Notes: generated from the sequence alone by a model not told the origin. Shown: positions 5,709-11,999, counted from the stretch's first letter. The stretch is 13,109 nucleotides of DNA from Bacilli bacterium (GCA_017550205.1 JAFZPS010000048.1:1-13109); one strand, 5' to 3'. Numbers and translations: made by a program.

Positions 5709-6267
5709 GTTTCCTCCTATTTAATTTCTTAAATTCTAATCCTCCACCTGTTTGTACATATAAAGTATTATATTTATCTTCATCATATAATTGATTTTCA
5801 TAATTTTCTATTTTACCCATAAACTCTTCTAATTCTTTTATATTTGTGGGTAATTCATATCTATGTATAGTTTCTGCTCTTAATGTCCTTTTTAATACAT
5901 AGGTTTCTCCATTTTTTAAATTTTTTAGCATTGGTCTATAACTTACATATAAGCTTCCTTTAGTAATATGTGCTCCTGAAAAATCGCAAGTATATTCTTT
6001 ATGTGCAATTCTTTCTTCAATTCCTAGATATACTTTTACTTTTGCATTTGGAAATAGTTGTTCACTTTTATCTTGTTTTTCTTGATTTTCTATTGCTTCT
6101 ACTATATCCATTATTGAATCTCCATATAATTCATCAACAATTGCTTCAGATTCTTTATCTTTCTTTAATTCACTTATTTCTTCATCATATTTAATTATCC
6201 AAGGTATAATATGTAGGCATTGCATTTCACTTAATCTCATTGTTTCAAAACTTTTTGTTATTGCCAT
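5689..6267 (-). CDS. Unrecognised 192-residue soluble protein
   Basis: I do not recognise this protein. It has no signal peptide or membrane segment. The N-terminal half (about 20-72) is strongly charged and helical in character (YDEEISELKKDKESEAIVDE and an acidic helix ending near NQEKQDKSEQ). The centre carries a possible small beta unit: KVKVYLGIEERIAHKEY, then CDFSGAHITKG (94-104), then SLYVSYRPMLKN. This looks like half of a zinc knuckle (CxxC-G) with the second Cys replaced by Ser; Cys17 is the only other Cys. A helical region (about 143-165) and a basic tail (NRRKHENRYR) follow. The start at 6267 has GAAGGTGA upstream and TATAAT promoter elements. Its last 20 bases overlap rpiB and contain the rpiB ribosome binding site, so the two are co-translated. 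The frame is intact and codon use resembles its neighbours, so it is a real gene of unknown role. Confidence 0.8.
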   Translation of the reverse strand: MAITKSFETMRLSEMQCLHIIPWIIKYDEEISELKKDKESEAIVDELYGDSIMDIVEAIENQEKQDKSEQLFPNAKVKVYLGIEERIAHKEYTCDFSGAHITKGSLYVSYRPMLKNLKNGETYVLKRTLRAETIHRYELPTNIKELEEFMGKIENYENQLYDEDKYNTLYVQTGGGLEFKKLNRRKHENRYR

Positions 6268-6283
6268 AACCTACATCACCTTC

Positions 6284-6295
6284 ATTATAATTATA
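6284..6295 (-). promoter_or_regulatory. Promoter region (two TATAAT elements) for the 192-residue gene, rpiB and ywzB
   Basis: Two overlapping minus-strand TATAAT hexamers (6290-6295 and 6284-6289) occur about 20 bases before the start codon at 6267. No convincing -35 is found upstream (6312-6319). The distance from the rpmE terminator is about 60 bases, so a separate promoter is expected here. Confidence 0.45.
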
Positions 6296-6358
6296 CAATA
6301 ATTAAATAATTCATTGCTAGTATTTTGTCTATTTTTTACAATAAATTTTATAGAAAAT

Positions 6359-6387
6359 AAAAAAGAAGGAATTATTCTCCTTCTTTT
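6359..6387 (-). terminator. Intrinsic terminator overlapping the stop codon of rpmE
   Basis: Minus-strand arms AAAAGAAGGA (6378-6387) and TCCTTCTTTT (6361-6370) form a perfect 10-bp stem with a 7-base loop holding the rpmE stop codon (6372-6374). Six U residues (6359-6364, overlapping the end of the 3' arm) and further AU-rich sequence follow. The 5' arm encodes the last residues of L31 (TKEGE). Confidence 0.9.
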
Positions 6388-6587
6388 GTATTAAATCCAT
6401 ATTTCTTATTGAATTTATCAACTCTACCTGCACGTGATGCTCTACTTTGTTTTCCTGTATAGAATGGATGACATTCTGAACAAATTTCAACATTGATTTC
6501 TGATTTAGTTGATTTACAAGTAAATGTATTACCACAAGCACAAGTTACTGTACAATCTTTAACTTCTGGATGTATATCCTTTTTCAT
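6372..6587 (-). CDS. rpmE: Large ribosomal subunit protein bL31, zinc-binding type
   Basis: bL31 sits at the central protuberance of the 50S subunit and helps bridge it to the 30S head. The 71-residue protein starts [12 protein letters not shown] and contains the zinc site TCACGNTF (C16, C18) with [14 protein letters not shown] (C36, C39), so it is the Cys-containing form and not the Zur-regulated Cys-free paralogue. The start at 6587 has AAGGAG 7 bases upstream and agrees with family length; a longer frame opening at 6623 would add 12 non-homologous residues read through the leader hairpin. It has the second-best promoter in the window, a leader of about 50 bases with a 7-bp hairpin, and a strong terminator, so it is probably a single-gene unit. 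In Bacillus subtilis rpmE follows murAB and rho; here three other genes stand in that space. Confidence 0.98.
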   Translation of the reverse strand: MKKDIHPEVKDCTVTCACGNTFTCKSTKSEINVEICSECHPFYTGKQSRASRAGRVDKFNKKYGFNTKEGE

Positions 6588-6605
6588 ATTATCTCTCCTT
6601 CCGCC

Positions 6606-6623
6606 ATGACTAATTTTAGTCAT
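6606..6623 (-). promoter_or_regulatory. Hairpin (inverted repeat) in the rpmE leader
   Basis: A perfect 7-bp inverted repeat, ATGACTA-N4-TAGTCAT, lies between the predicted transcription start (about 6638) and the ribosome binding site (6594-6599). In RNA it would fold as a stem-loop ending about 7 bases upstream of AAGGAG. It could serve as an autoregulatory site for bL31, a transcript stabiliser, or a DNA operator; the sequence alone cannot tell these apart. Confidence 0.5.
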
Positions 6624-6644
6624 AGTAATTCAATTTGCGTTATT

Positions 6645-6673
6645 AATATATCAAATATTTTATTATTTATCAA
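6645..6673 (-). promoter_or_regulatory. Housekeeping (sigma-A) promoter of rpmE
   Basis: On the minus strand TTGATA (6668-6673) is followed by a 17-base spacer and TATATT (6645-6650), with a TGA extended -10 immediately before the hexamer. Five of six bases match at each element, and the spacing is optimal. Transcription should begin near 6638. Confidence 0.85.
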
Positions 6674-6688
6674 GTGTTTTTTTAATTT

Positions 6689-7816
6689 TTACAACCATGG
6701 TGTGAGATGTCTATGTGAATTTACTCTTATTGATAGTTCATTATTTTGTAGAGATTCAGCTAATATATCAGTAATTTCAGAATCTTTTATGTAAGTATAT
6801 CTTTCTCTAGCATCTCCTGTAACTTCTCTCATTGAACTTACTGAATCAGCTATTTCACTTATCATTTTTTCTTCGCTTATTAAGTTTGATTCATAATCAA
6901 GTTTTAGTCTTCTTATATTCATTTTTAATAAGATAGTATATACGTCTTTAAACTTCTCTTTAATCATTTCTTCTTTTTTACGCATTTTTATTGATGAAGA
7001 AAAGTATGTATAAATAAAATCTGTTCCTGAGATAAATCTTGCAATTTCATGTTTATCTACGTATTTACCCATTTCTTTTATTAGTCCTGGAAGATCTGCT
7101 TTAAAATATAGCCTTTCAACTTTTTCCTTGCCTATTGCTTTTTCTAAAAATATCATTATTTTTAATGTTTGTTTATAACTTGGTCCACAGATATCTGGTC
7201 CTTTACAATATCTTTCTGTTAATAATTGTGTATAACCTTCATTTAATCCTTTACCAATTATAGATATTCCATTTTTTACTCTCTTTTGGCAAAAACCAGT
7301 ATATCTTACTCCATCTTTAATAACGGTACTAGCCATATGTAGTAATTCATGGAATAAAACCTTGTTTGTTTCTTTGTTGTTTAATTTGGAATGTACTAGA
7401 ATTGAATTGCTTTTTGCAAGGTATAATCCTACTGCTCCTACTCCAGTAGCCAACCACAATCCTAATAAATTCTTTTCTTTTACTTTTAATTCATTAATAT
7501 TATTATAAAAATTAGTTAAGTCATAATCAGGGAATGTTGTAGTTAAGAACTTTGCAAAATTTAATATAACATCACTACGTGGTTGACCAAATATTTTTAA
7601 ATTATCTACACCATCATATTTTTGCTCTAACTCTGGTGGCATGACTATTTTATCTAAGTTTGTTGGTTCAAAGTCTTTTTTTAATCTGTACTTTTGTATT
7701 TGTCTTGCTGTTACTCTTTCACCTACTTTAAATATTACTATAGGTAATAATATTTTAAGTGCTAGAGGCATTTGAGATATGATTTCAGGTGCTGAAAGGT
7801 ATTCTTTATCGTCCAT
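6689..7816 (-). CDS. Putative HELLH zinc metallopeptidase (gluzincin-like), family unrecognised
   Basis: I cannot assign this 375-residue protein to a named family. It contains VLFHELLHMAST (153-164), a classical HExxH zinc and catalytic motif. Thirty-three residues after the second His comes GLNEGYTQLLTERY (190-203), in which Glu193 is a good candidate third zinc ligand, as in gluzincin metalloproteases. Hydrophobic stretches at about 17-30 and 118-134 could anchor or bury the chain, but there is no clear signal peptide. The C-terminal third is charged and helical. The start I give (ATG 7816) follows GGAGG by six bases and leaves one base after the stop of the DUF1292 gene; a TTG-initiated extension to 7837 would be coding over that ribosome binding site. 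It is therefore the second gene of a short operon with the DUF1292 protein. No terminator follows, so read-through into rpmE is possible. Substrate and location are unknown. Confidence 0.78.
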   Translation of the reverse strand: MDDKEYLSAPEIISQMPLALKILLPIVIFKVGERVTARQIQKYRLKKDFEPTNLDKIVMPPELEQKYDGVDNLKIFGQPRSDVILNFAKFLTTTFPDYDLTNFYNNINELKVKEKNLLGLWLATGVGAVGLYLAKSNSILVHSKLNNKETNKVLFHELLHMASTVIKDGVRYTGFCQKRVKNGISIIGKGLNEGYTQLLTERYCKGPDICGPSYKQTLKIMIFLEKAIGKEKVERLYFKADLPGLIKEMGKYVDKHEIARFISGTDFIYTYFSSSIKMRKKEEMIKEKFKDVYTILLKMNIRRLKLDYESNLISEEKMISEIADSVSSMREVTGDARERYTYIKDSEITDILAESLQNNELSIRVNSHRHLTPWL

Positions 7817-7817
7817 A

Positions 7818-8081
7818 CTATTCCTCCCCTTGATCAAGAAGACTAGTATTATTTAATCTGTATTCTATTTCGTTCCATTCTTCTTCTGTTTCTATTTTAT
7901 CTAATTTTGTATTATCATTAGGATAATAAATAGATGCATATATGCTTAATCCATTTTCATCTTCTGTATTATCTGTATATACAACATAGTGTTTATTTGT
8001 TTTTGTCCAGTAAAAAGCTAAAAGAATTTCATATTCTTTTTCATTACCATCTTTATCAATCATCTTTAATTTATCATCCAT
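7818..8081 (-). CDS. DUF1292 (YrzB-family) small acidic protein
   Basis: This 87-residue acidic protein matches the DUF1292 pattern: an opening of the form MIDKDGNEKEYEILLAFYW, a central strand KHYVVYTD, a segment LSIYASIYY, and the closing EEEWNEIEYRLNN. The family is widespread in Bacillota, is usually found as a small cytosolic protein (in Bacillus next to the ruvX-like yrrK), and has no established biochemical function. The start at 8081 has GGTGA six bases upstream. Its promoter is an extended -10 embedded in an inverted repeat. It is followed after one base by the HELLH protein gene, so the two are almost certainly co-expressed and may be translationally coupled; the usual neighbours of this family are absent here. 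Confidence 0.85.
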   Translation of the reverse strand: MDDKLKMIDKDGNEKEYEILLAFYWTKTNKHYVVYTDNTEDENGLSIYASIYYPNDNTKLDKIETEEEWNEIEYRLNNTSLLDQGEE

Positions 8082-8091
8082 AGCTTTTCAC

Positions 8092-8111
8092 CTATGATAA
8101 TTATATCATAG
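8092..8111 (-). promoter_or_regulatory. Extended -10 promoter inside an inverted repeat, upstream of the DUF1292 gene
   Basis: The minus-strand TGA-TATAAT (8100-8108) is a perfect extended -10. It lies within a perfect 8-bp inverted repeat CTATGATA-N4-TATCATAG (8092-8111) that ends just before the ribosome binding site GGTGA. There is no U-tract, so this is not a terminator. A dyad over the -10 has the form of a repressor operator; alternatively the transcript start lies within the repeat and no hairpin forms in the RNA. Confidence 0.55.
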
Positions 8112-8114
8112 CAA

Positions 8115-8723
8115 TCAGTCAACTAATTCCAATTTCTTTATTTCTTCACATATCTTTACATATATATTTTCATTATTATTAGATAAATTATAAGTATTTA
8201 TATAATTATTAGTATTTAGTATTCTATTTAGTTTTCTAATACCTAGATTTAAATAGTAATCATCTTTAGTAGATCTAGGATAACCTACTATTATTATTTT
8301 ATTTTTATAATACTTATTTATTTCTAATAATAGTTCTTTATATTCAATACTTATTTCATTAATAATACTATTTAATTTATCAGTATTCATATTATCTTCT
8401 AGACTAATTTTATATATTAAATCATTATACCCTATCGTTATAAATAATAAGTGTGATTCCATTAAATCTCTTTTTAGAGAGTTGTTTGTTTTTAATAAAT
8501 TGTTTAATTCATGAATAGTTAAATCTTCTTTAGAATAGTTTATTACTTTTACTTTTTTATTTTTTAGAGATTGTTTATATAGTTCTATATGATTATTTTT
8601 TTGTATTGTGAAGTTATCTCCTAAAGATAGTATTTTGATATTAGATTGTTTTGTATGTTGATAGATAAAATATACTGATAAAGATAATATAATTAATACT
8701 AATAATTTAATAGGTCTATTCAT
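8115..8723 (-). CDS. Membrane-anchored SGNH/GDSL-hydrolase-like protein lacking the catalytic serine
   Basis: The 202-residue protein has an N-terminal membrane anchor (about 5-21) and then an SGNH-like domain outside the membrane. The block I strand reads KILSLGDNFT (30-39): the nucleophile of GDS is Asn37. Block III is recognisable as FITIGYNDL (94-102, GxND). IIVGYPRS is a typical later strand. No DxxH block V is visible near the C-terminus, so two of the usual catalytic positions are missing and hydrolase activity is doubtful. The start at 8723 has GGAGG four bases upstream, yet the murA terminator ends only about 12 bases before that start, so expression depends on read-through or on a promoter inside murA (a TATAAT lies at 8758-8763). 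The stop is TGA. It could be a carbohydrate or lipid binding derivative; I do not recognise a named family. Confidence 0.7.
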   Translation of the reverse strand: MNRPIKLLVLIILSLSVYFIYQHTKQSNIKILSLGDNFTIQKNNHIELYKQSLKNKKVKVINYSKEDLTIHELNNLLKTNNSLKRDLMESHLLFITIGYNDLIYKISLEDNMNTDKLNSIINEISIEYKELLLEINKYYKNKIIIVGYPRSTKDDYYLNLGIRKLNRILNTNNYINTYNLSNNNENIYVKICEEIKKLELVD

Positions 8724-8734
8724 AATTCCTCCAT

Positions 8735-8770
8735 AAAAAAAGAAATATAACTATTAAATTATATTTCTTT
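8735..8770 (-). terminator. Intrinsic terminator overlapping the stop codon of murA
   Basis: Minus-strand arms AAAGAAATATAA (8759-8770) and TTATATTTCTTT (8739-8750) form a 12-bp stem with an 8-base loop. The murA stop codon (8759-8761) is the last part of the 5' arm, next to the loop. Seven U residues (8735-8741) overlap the end of the 3' arm. It ends the fba-murA unit. Confidence 0.85.
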
Positions 8771-10015
8771 AAGAGTAATTTTAGCACCTACATTAGTAAG
8801 TTTTTCTATTATTGATTCATAACCTCTTAGAATGTGTTCGGCATTAGTTATTGTAGTTTTACCTGTGGCTTTAAGTCCAGCGGCTACCATAGCAGCACCA
8901 GCACGTAAGTCTGTTGCTACTACACTAGTTCCTTTTAATTCAGTAGGTCCTAGGATAGTGGCAGTTTGATTCTTAACTACAATGTCAGCACCTAAATCAT
9001 TTAAATAAGGTACATGCATGAATCTGTTTTCCCAAATTGTTTCTGTTACTTTTGATTTACCTTCTGCTTGAGTTAGAAGTACTGTTAGGGGTTGTTGTAA
9101 GTCTGTTGCAAATCCTGGATATACTGCTGTTTTAATATCAGTAGCTTTTAATACTTTAGGTACTTCTAATACTTTTACATAATCTATTCCTATTTCTAAT
9201 TTAATTCCCATTTCTTCTAATTTAGAAGTTAGGGCATCAATATGTTCTGGAATAACATTATCTATTCTTAAATCTCTACCACATAATGCAGCAATAATTA
9301 AGTAAGTACCTGATTCAATTCTATCCGGAATTACTTCATGGAAACATTTATGTAGGTGGTCTACTCCTTCAATTTTGATTGTTGAAGTACCAGCACCTGT
9401 TATTTTAGCTCCCATATTATTTAAAAATGTTGCAACATTTACTATTTCTGGTTCTTTTGCAGCATTATCTATTACTGTTTTACCTTTAGCTTTTACTGCT
9501 GCCAACATAATATTAATAGTTGCACCTACTGAAGCTATATCTAAGTAAATATTAGCCCCATGTAGTTCTTCTGCTTCTACTGTATATTTATTTTTTTCAT
9601 TAGTTACTTTAGCACCTAATGCTTCAAATCCTTTTAAGTGTAAATCTATTGGTCTAGCTCCAATTGAACATCCTCCTGGAAAATACATTACGGCTTTTTT
9701 ATATTTACCTAGTAATGCTCCCATAAAATAATATGAAGCTCTTAGTTTTTTTGAAAATTCTTCTTGAATTTCAATATTCTTCATTTCTTGTGGATTAATT
9801 ACTAAACTTTCTGTAGATCTATTAACTTTTACATTTAATTCTTTTAAAATATCACATAATGCATCAGTATCAGTTATTTCTGGTACATTACAGATTGTTG
9901 CTTCTTCATCTGTTAAAATAGCTGCTGGAATTAAAGCAACAGTTGCATTTTTAGCTCCACTTATTCTTATTTGTCCACTTAACTCACGATTTCCTTCTAT
10001 TTCAATTACTTTCAT
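8759..10015 (-). CDS. murA: UDP-N-acetylglucosamine 1-carboxyvinyltransferase, MurAB (MurZ) type
   Basis: MurA moves enolpyruvate from phosphoenolpyruvate to UDP-GlcNAc, the first committed step of peptidoglycan synthesis, and is the fosfomycin target. The 418-residue product is full length. It has K22-N23 in SGAKNA, the loop FPGGCSIGARPIDLH with the catalytic Cys116, Arg92 in KKLRASYYFMGALLG, and the later YPGFATDLQQPL with its conserved Asp. The stretches SYYFMGALLG, SVGATINIMLAAV and TDLQQP resemble Bacillus MurAB (also MurAA2 or MurZ) more than MurAA. The position agrees: fba lies 12 bases upstream with no terminator, and fbaA-murAB is the Bacillus arrangement. The start at 10015 has AGGAGG. 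The two genes are one operon driven by the fba promoter and end at the terminator overlapping the stop codon. Whether the genome has a second MurA cannot be seen here. Confidence 0.97.
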   Translation of the reverse strand: MKVIEIEGNRELSGQIRISGAKNATVALIPAAILTDEEATICNVPEITDTDALCDILKELNVKVNRSTESLVINPQEMKNIEIQEEFSKKLRASYYFMGALLGKYKKAVMYFPGGCSIGARPIDLHLKGFEALGAKVTNEKNKYTVEAEELHGANIYLDIASVGATINIMLAAVKAKGKTVIDNAAKEPEIVNVATFLNNMGAKITGAGTSTIKIEGVDHLHKCFHEVIPDRIESGTYLIIAALCGRDLRIDNVIPEHIDALTSKLEEMGIKLEIGIDYVKVLEVPKVLKATDIKTAVYPGFATDLQQPLTVLLTQAEGKSKVTETIWENRFMHVPYLNDLGADIVVKNQTATILGPTELKGTSVVATDLRAGAAMVAAGLKATGKTTITNAEHILRGYESIIEKLTNVGAKITLKEI

Positions 10016-10027
10016 ATATACCTCCTG

Positions 10028-10870
10028 TTATTTTTTAGTTCCGAATAATGCTACTTTAGAATCAATTACTTCTTTTAAAGCAGCTTCTCCAGCTCCAATA
10101 ATTTTCCTTGGGTCATATACATCAAAATCATCAGTTAATAATTCTCTTACATCTTGGCTCCAAGCAAATTGTAGTTCTGTATTAACATTTATCTTTGAAG
10201 TTCCACATTCAATTGCTTTTTTAATTTGATCATCTGGGATACCACTACCTCCATGTAATACTAGAGGTATTTCTAATGAATCATTAATTAATTTCATTCT
10301 TTCAAAATCTAAGTTTGGTTCACCTTTATAGAATCCATGAACACTACCTAAAGCTGGTGCAATAGCATCAATTCCAGTACCTTCTACTAATTTAATACAT
10401 TCTTCTAATGTAGCATTAGTTTCTGTAGATGTAATGTTATCTTCAGTACCACCAATGTGTCCTACTTCTGCTTCTACTGATACTCCTTTAGTATGAGCAA
10501 ATTCAACTATTTCTTTAGTTTCCTTTATATTTTCTTCTAGAGGTAGTTTAGATGCATCTATCATTACAGAAGTAAATCCTGCTTTTATTGCTTTAATACA
10601 TGTTTCAGTACAACCATGGTCTACATGTAGGCATACTGGAATAGTAATATTTAAATCTTTAATAAGACCAGTTACCATACCATATATTACATCATATCCA
10701 CCCATGTATTTAGCTGCACCATCACTTACTCCTAAGATTACTGGAATATCTAGTTTTTGGCATTCTTCTAATATATATTTAGTCCACTCTAAATTATTAA
10801 TATTAAAGTGTGGAACAGCAAAGTGTTCCTTCTTTGCTTTATTTAACATTTCTTTAAAATTTACAAGCAT
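10028..10870 (-). CDS. fba: Class II fructose-1,6-bisphosphate aldolase
   Basis: This is the zinc-dependent aldolase of glycolysis, cleaving fructose 1,6-bisphosphate to dihydroxyacetone phosphate and glyceraldehyde 3-phosphate. The 280 residues contain the class II landmarks: LHVDHG (catalytic Asp84, zinc His85), SVMIDAS (101-107), EAEVGHIGG with Glu135, LGSVHGFYKGEPNLDF (zinc His178), VLHGGSG (zinc His206) and KINVNTEL. The FNINNLEWTK segment resembles clostridial and Bacillus FbaA more than the tagatose or KbaY branch. I chose the ATG at 10870 (MLVNFKEML) because GGTGA lies four bases upstream and because an in-frame ATG at 10891 falls inside the -10 hexamer of the promoter. It heads an operon with murA. 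Transcription seems strong and constitutive: the promoter is near consensus and I see no repressor dyad around it. Confidence 0.97.
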   Translation of the reverse strand: MLVNFKEMLNKAKKEHFAVPHFNINNLEWTKYILEECQKLDIPVILGVSDGAAKYMGGYDVIYGMVTGLIKDLNITIPVCLHVDHGCTETCIKAIKAGFTSVMIDASKLPLEENIKETKEIVEFAHTKGVSVEAEVGHIGGTEDNITSTETNATLEECIKLVEGTGIDAIAPALGSVHGFYKGEPNLDFERMKLINDSLEIPLVLHGGSGIPDDQIKKAIECGTSKINVNTELQFAWSQDVRELLTDDFDVYDPRKIIGAGEAALKEVIDSKVALFGTKK

Positions 10871-10886
10871 GTTATCACCCAATCTA

Positions 10887-10915
10887 ATCATAAGAAATTA
10901 TAGTTTTTTTGTCAA
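10887..10915 (-). promoter_or_regulatory. Strong sigma-A promoter of fba-murA
   Basis: On the minus strand TTGACA (10910-10915), a perfect -35, is followed by exactly 17 bases and TATGAT (10887-10892), five of six bases of the -10. The transcript would begin near 10880, giving a leader of about ten bases that holds GGTGA. This is the best promoter in the window and settles the fba start at 10870. Confidence 0.92.
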
Positions 10916-10951
10916 TGAAATCGCTTTAAAATAATGGGTATTTGTCATAAA

Positions 10952-11476
10952 TTAGACGTTTATTAAATACTTTAAAGCTACTATTAATAAAAGTATTATT
11001 CCTAAGTATGTAGATAGTGTTTTATACTTAGATTTTAATTTCTTACCTAGAGTTAATCCAGTATATGTGAATAATGCACTTGTAAGAGAAAATATAATAC
11101 TAGAAATTAATATAAATTCATTATTTAAACCAAAAACTATTCCTACAGTAAAACTATCTATACTTACGCTAAAAGCTATTAATAAAATAGTAATATTATT
11201 TAAAATATTAGTTTTTTCTTCATCTTTTGATTTATACATTTCAATTGAAAGTATTACGAATAATATAAATGTTAATATGTTTATATTAGGTATTTTATAT
11301 TTAAATGCATATCCTATAAAATATCCTAATGATGGCATAAAGAAATGAAATAATCCTACGATTAGTGCTGTTTTTAGTATTATATTCTTTTTGGGAGAAG
11401 TAGTTCCTAATGATAAAGAAAGAGAAAATGCATCCATACTAAGTCCAATTCCAGTAAAAAAATATATAAGGGACAT
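10952..11476 (-). CDS. mntP: MntP/YtaF-family (DUF204) membrane protein, putative manganese efflux
   Basis: The 174-residue protein consists almost entirely of membrane segments (about six) and shows the internal duplication of this family: GLSMDAFSLSLSLG (11-24, Asp15) and AFSVSIDSFTVGIVFG (101-116, Asp107), each carrying the acidic residue placed in the ion path. MntP exports Mn2+ in E. coli, and the Bacillus paralogues are MntP (YwlD) and the sporulation membrane protein YtaF. The sequence does not decide between them: proximity to spoIIR favours MntP, whose gene lies near spoIIR in Bacillus. The start at 11476 has AAGGTGA, 18 bases after spoIIR and with no terminator between, so the two are co-transcribed. 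No metal-responsive leader is visible upstream. After its stop there is no convincing terminator, and the fba promoter begins about 40 bases later. Confidence 0.82.
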   Translation of the reverse strand: MSLIYFFTGIGLSMDAFSLSLSLGTTSPKKNIILKTALIVGLFHFFMPSLGYFIGYAFKYKIPNINILTFILFVILSIEMYKSKDEEKTNILNNITILLIAFSVSIDSFTVGIVFGLNNEFILISSIIFSLTSALFTYTGLTLGKKLKSKYKTLSTYLGIILLLIVALKYLINV

Positions 11477-11494
11477 ATAATCACCTTATATATT

Positions 11495-11998
11495 TTATTC
11501 AAATAACTTAGTAAATATTTCTTTTATAAATGATTTATAATGATAGTCTTCTTTTTCATCAAAACATAGTGGAGGAAATAATACACACCAGAAGTTTTGA
11601 CCTAAACCTTTACCTATAGTAACTACTAATGATTCATATTCACCTTCTGGATATATTTCATTATTATACTCTTTCTCTGGAAAATAATTTTTTCCATAGT
11701 TTATGTGGAAATCTTCATTAGAATTATTATCTTTTAATGTTTTATCCACAATATTTGTGTATAAAGGTATATTTTCCTCTAGAAATTCTCTTGTTTCCAC
11801 AATATTTGTGAATTTATTAGTATTAATTAAATTACTTTTTAAGTTTTCCACTACTTTTTGTTTTAAACTTTGAGAATTTATATCATTAGAATCAGCTATT
11901 ACTCTAAATCTAATAGAGTCTTCTGGTATTCTTGTGTTAGATTTAGTAAATGAGAGTAATAAGATTATAATACTTAGAATAATAATAGTTTTTTTCAT
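11495..11998 (-). CDS. spoIIR: Stage II sporulation protein R (forespore signalling protein)
   Basis: SpoIIR is made in the forespore, exported into the intermembrane space, and triggers SpoIIGA to process pro-sigma-E in the mother cell. The 167-residue product has an N-terminal membrane or signal segment (about 4-17), then IRFRVIADSND (29-39), YPEGEYESL (116-124) and the diagnostic FWCVLFPPLCF (136-146). It is shorter than Bacillus SpoIIR at the C-terminus but contains the whole conserved domain. The start at 11998 has GAGG seven bases upstream, inside the 3' arm of the hairpin after prmC, with the U-tract between the binding site and the start codon. I found no sigma-F-type promoter in the gap, although spoIIR is sigma-F controlled in Bacillus. 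The order prfA-prmC-spoIIR-mntP is that of Bacillus. Presence of spoIIR implies a sporulating organism or recent descent from one. Confidence 0.95.
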   Translation of the reverse strand: MKKTIIILSIIILLLSFTKSNTRIPEDSIRFRVIADSNDINSQSLKQKVVENLKSNLINTNKFTNIVETREFLEENIPLYTNIVDKTLKDNNSNEDFHINYGKNYFPEKEYNNEIYPEGEYESLVVTIGKGLGQNFWCVLFPPLCFDEKEDYHYKSFIKEIFTKLFE

Positions 11999-11999
11999 T

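Noticed and set aside
6329..6541. Alternative minus-strand frame of 70 codons overlapping rpmE
   Set aside because: It lies out of frame within rpmE and its terminator, has no ribosome binding site, and L31 is unambiguous in the other frame.
8092..8111. Inverted repeat after the SGNH-like gene read as a terminator
   Set aside because: No U-tract follows on either strand within reach, and the repeat contains a perfect extended -10, so a promoter or operator role fits better.
8115..8117. TGA read as tryptophan (Mollicutes-type code)
   Set aside because: Tryptophans at conserved positions (for example in Csp, DUF1292 and the HELLH protein) are TGG, and TGA sits at the natural end of the SGNH-like gene just before a promoter.
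10871..10891. Longer fba start at the ATG at 10891
   Set aside because: That ATG is part of the -10 hexamer of the fba promoter and has no ribosome binding site.
10704..11348. Plus-strand open frames antisense to fba and mntP
   Set aside because: They show no ribosome binding site or family signature and overlap well-conserved genes on the other strand.
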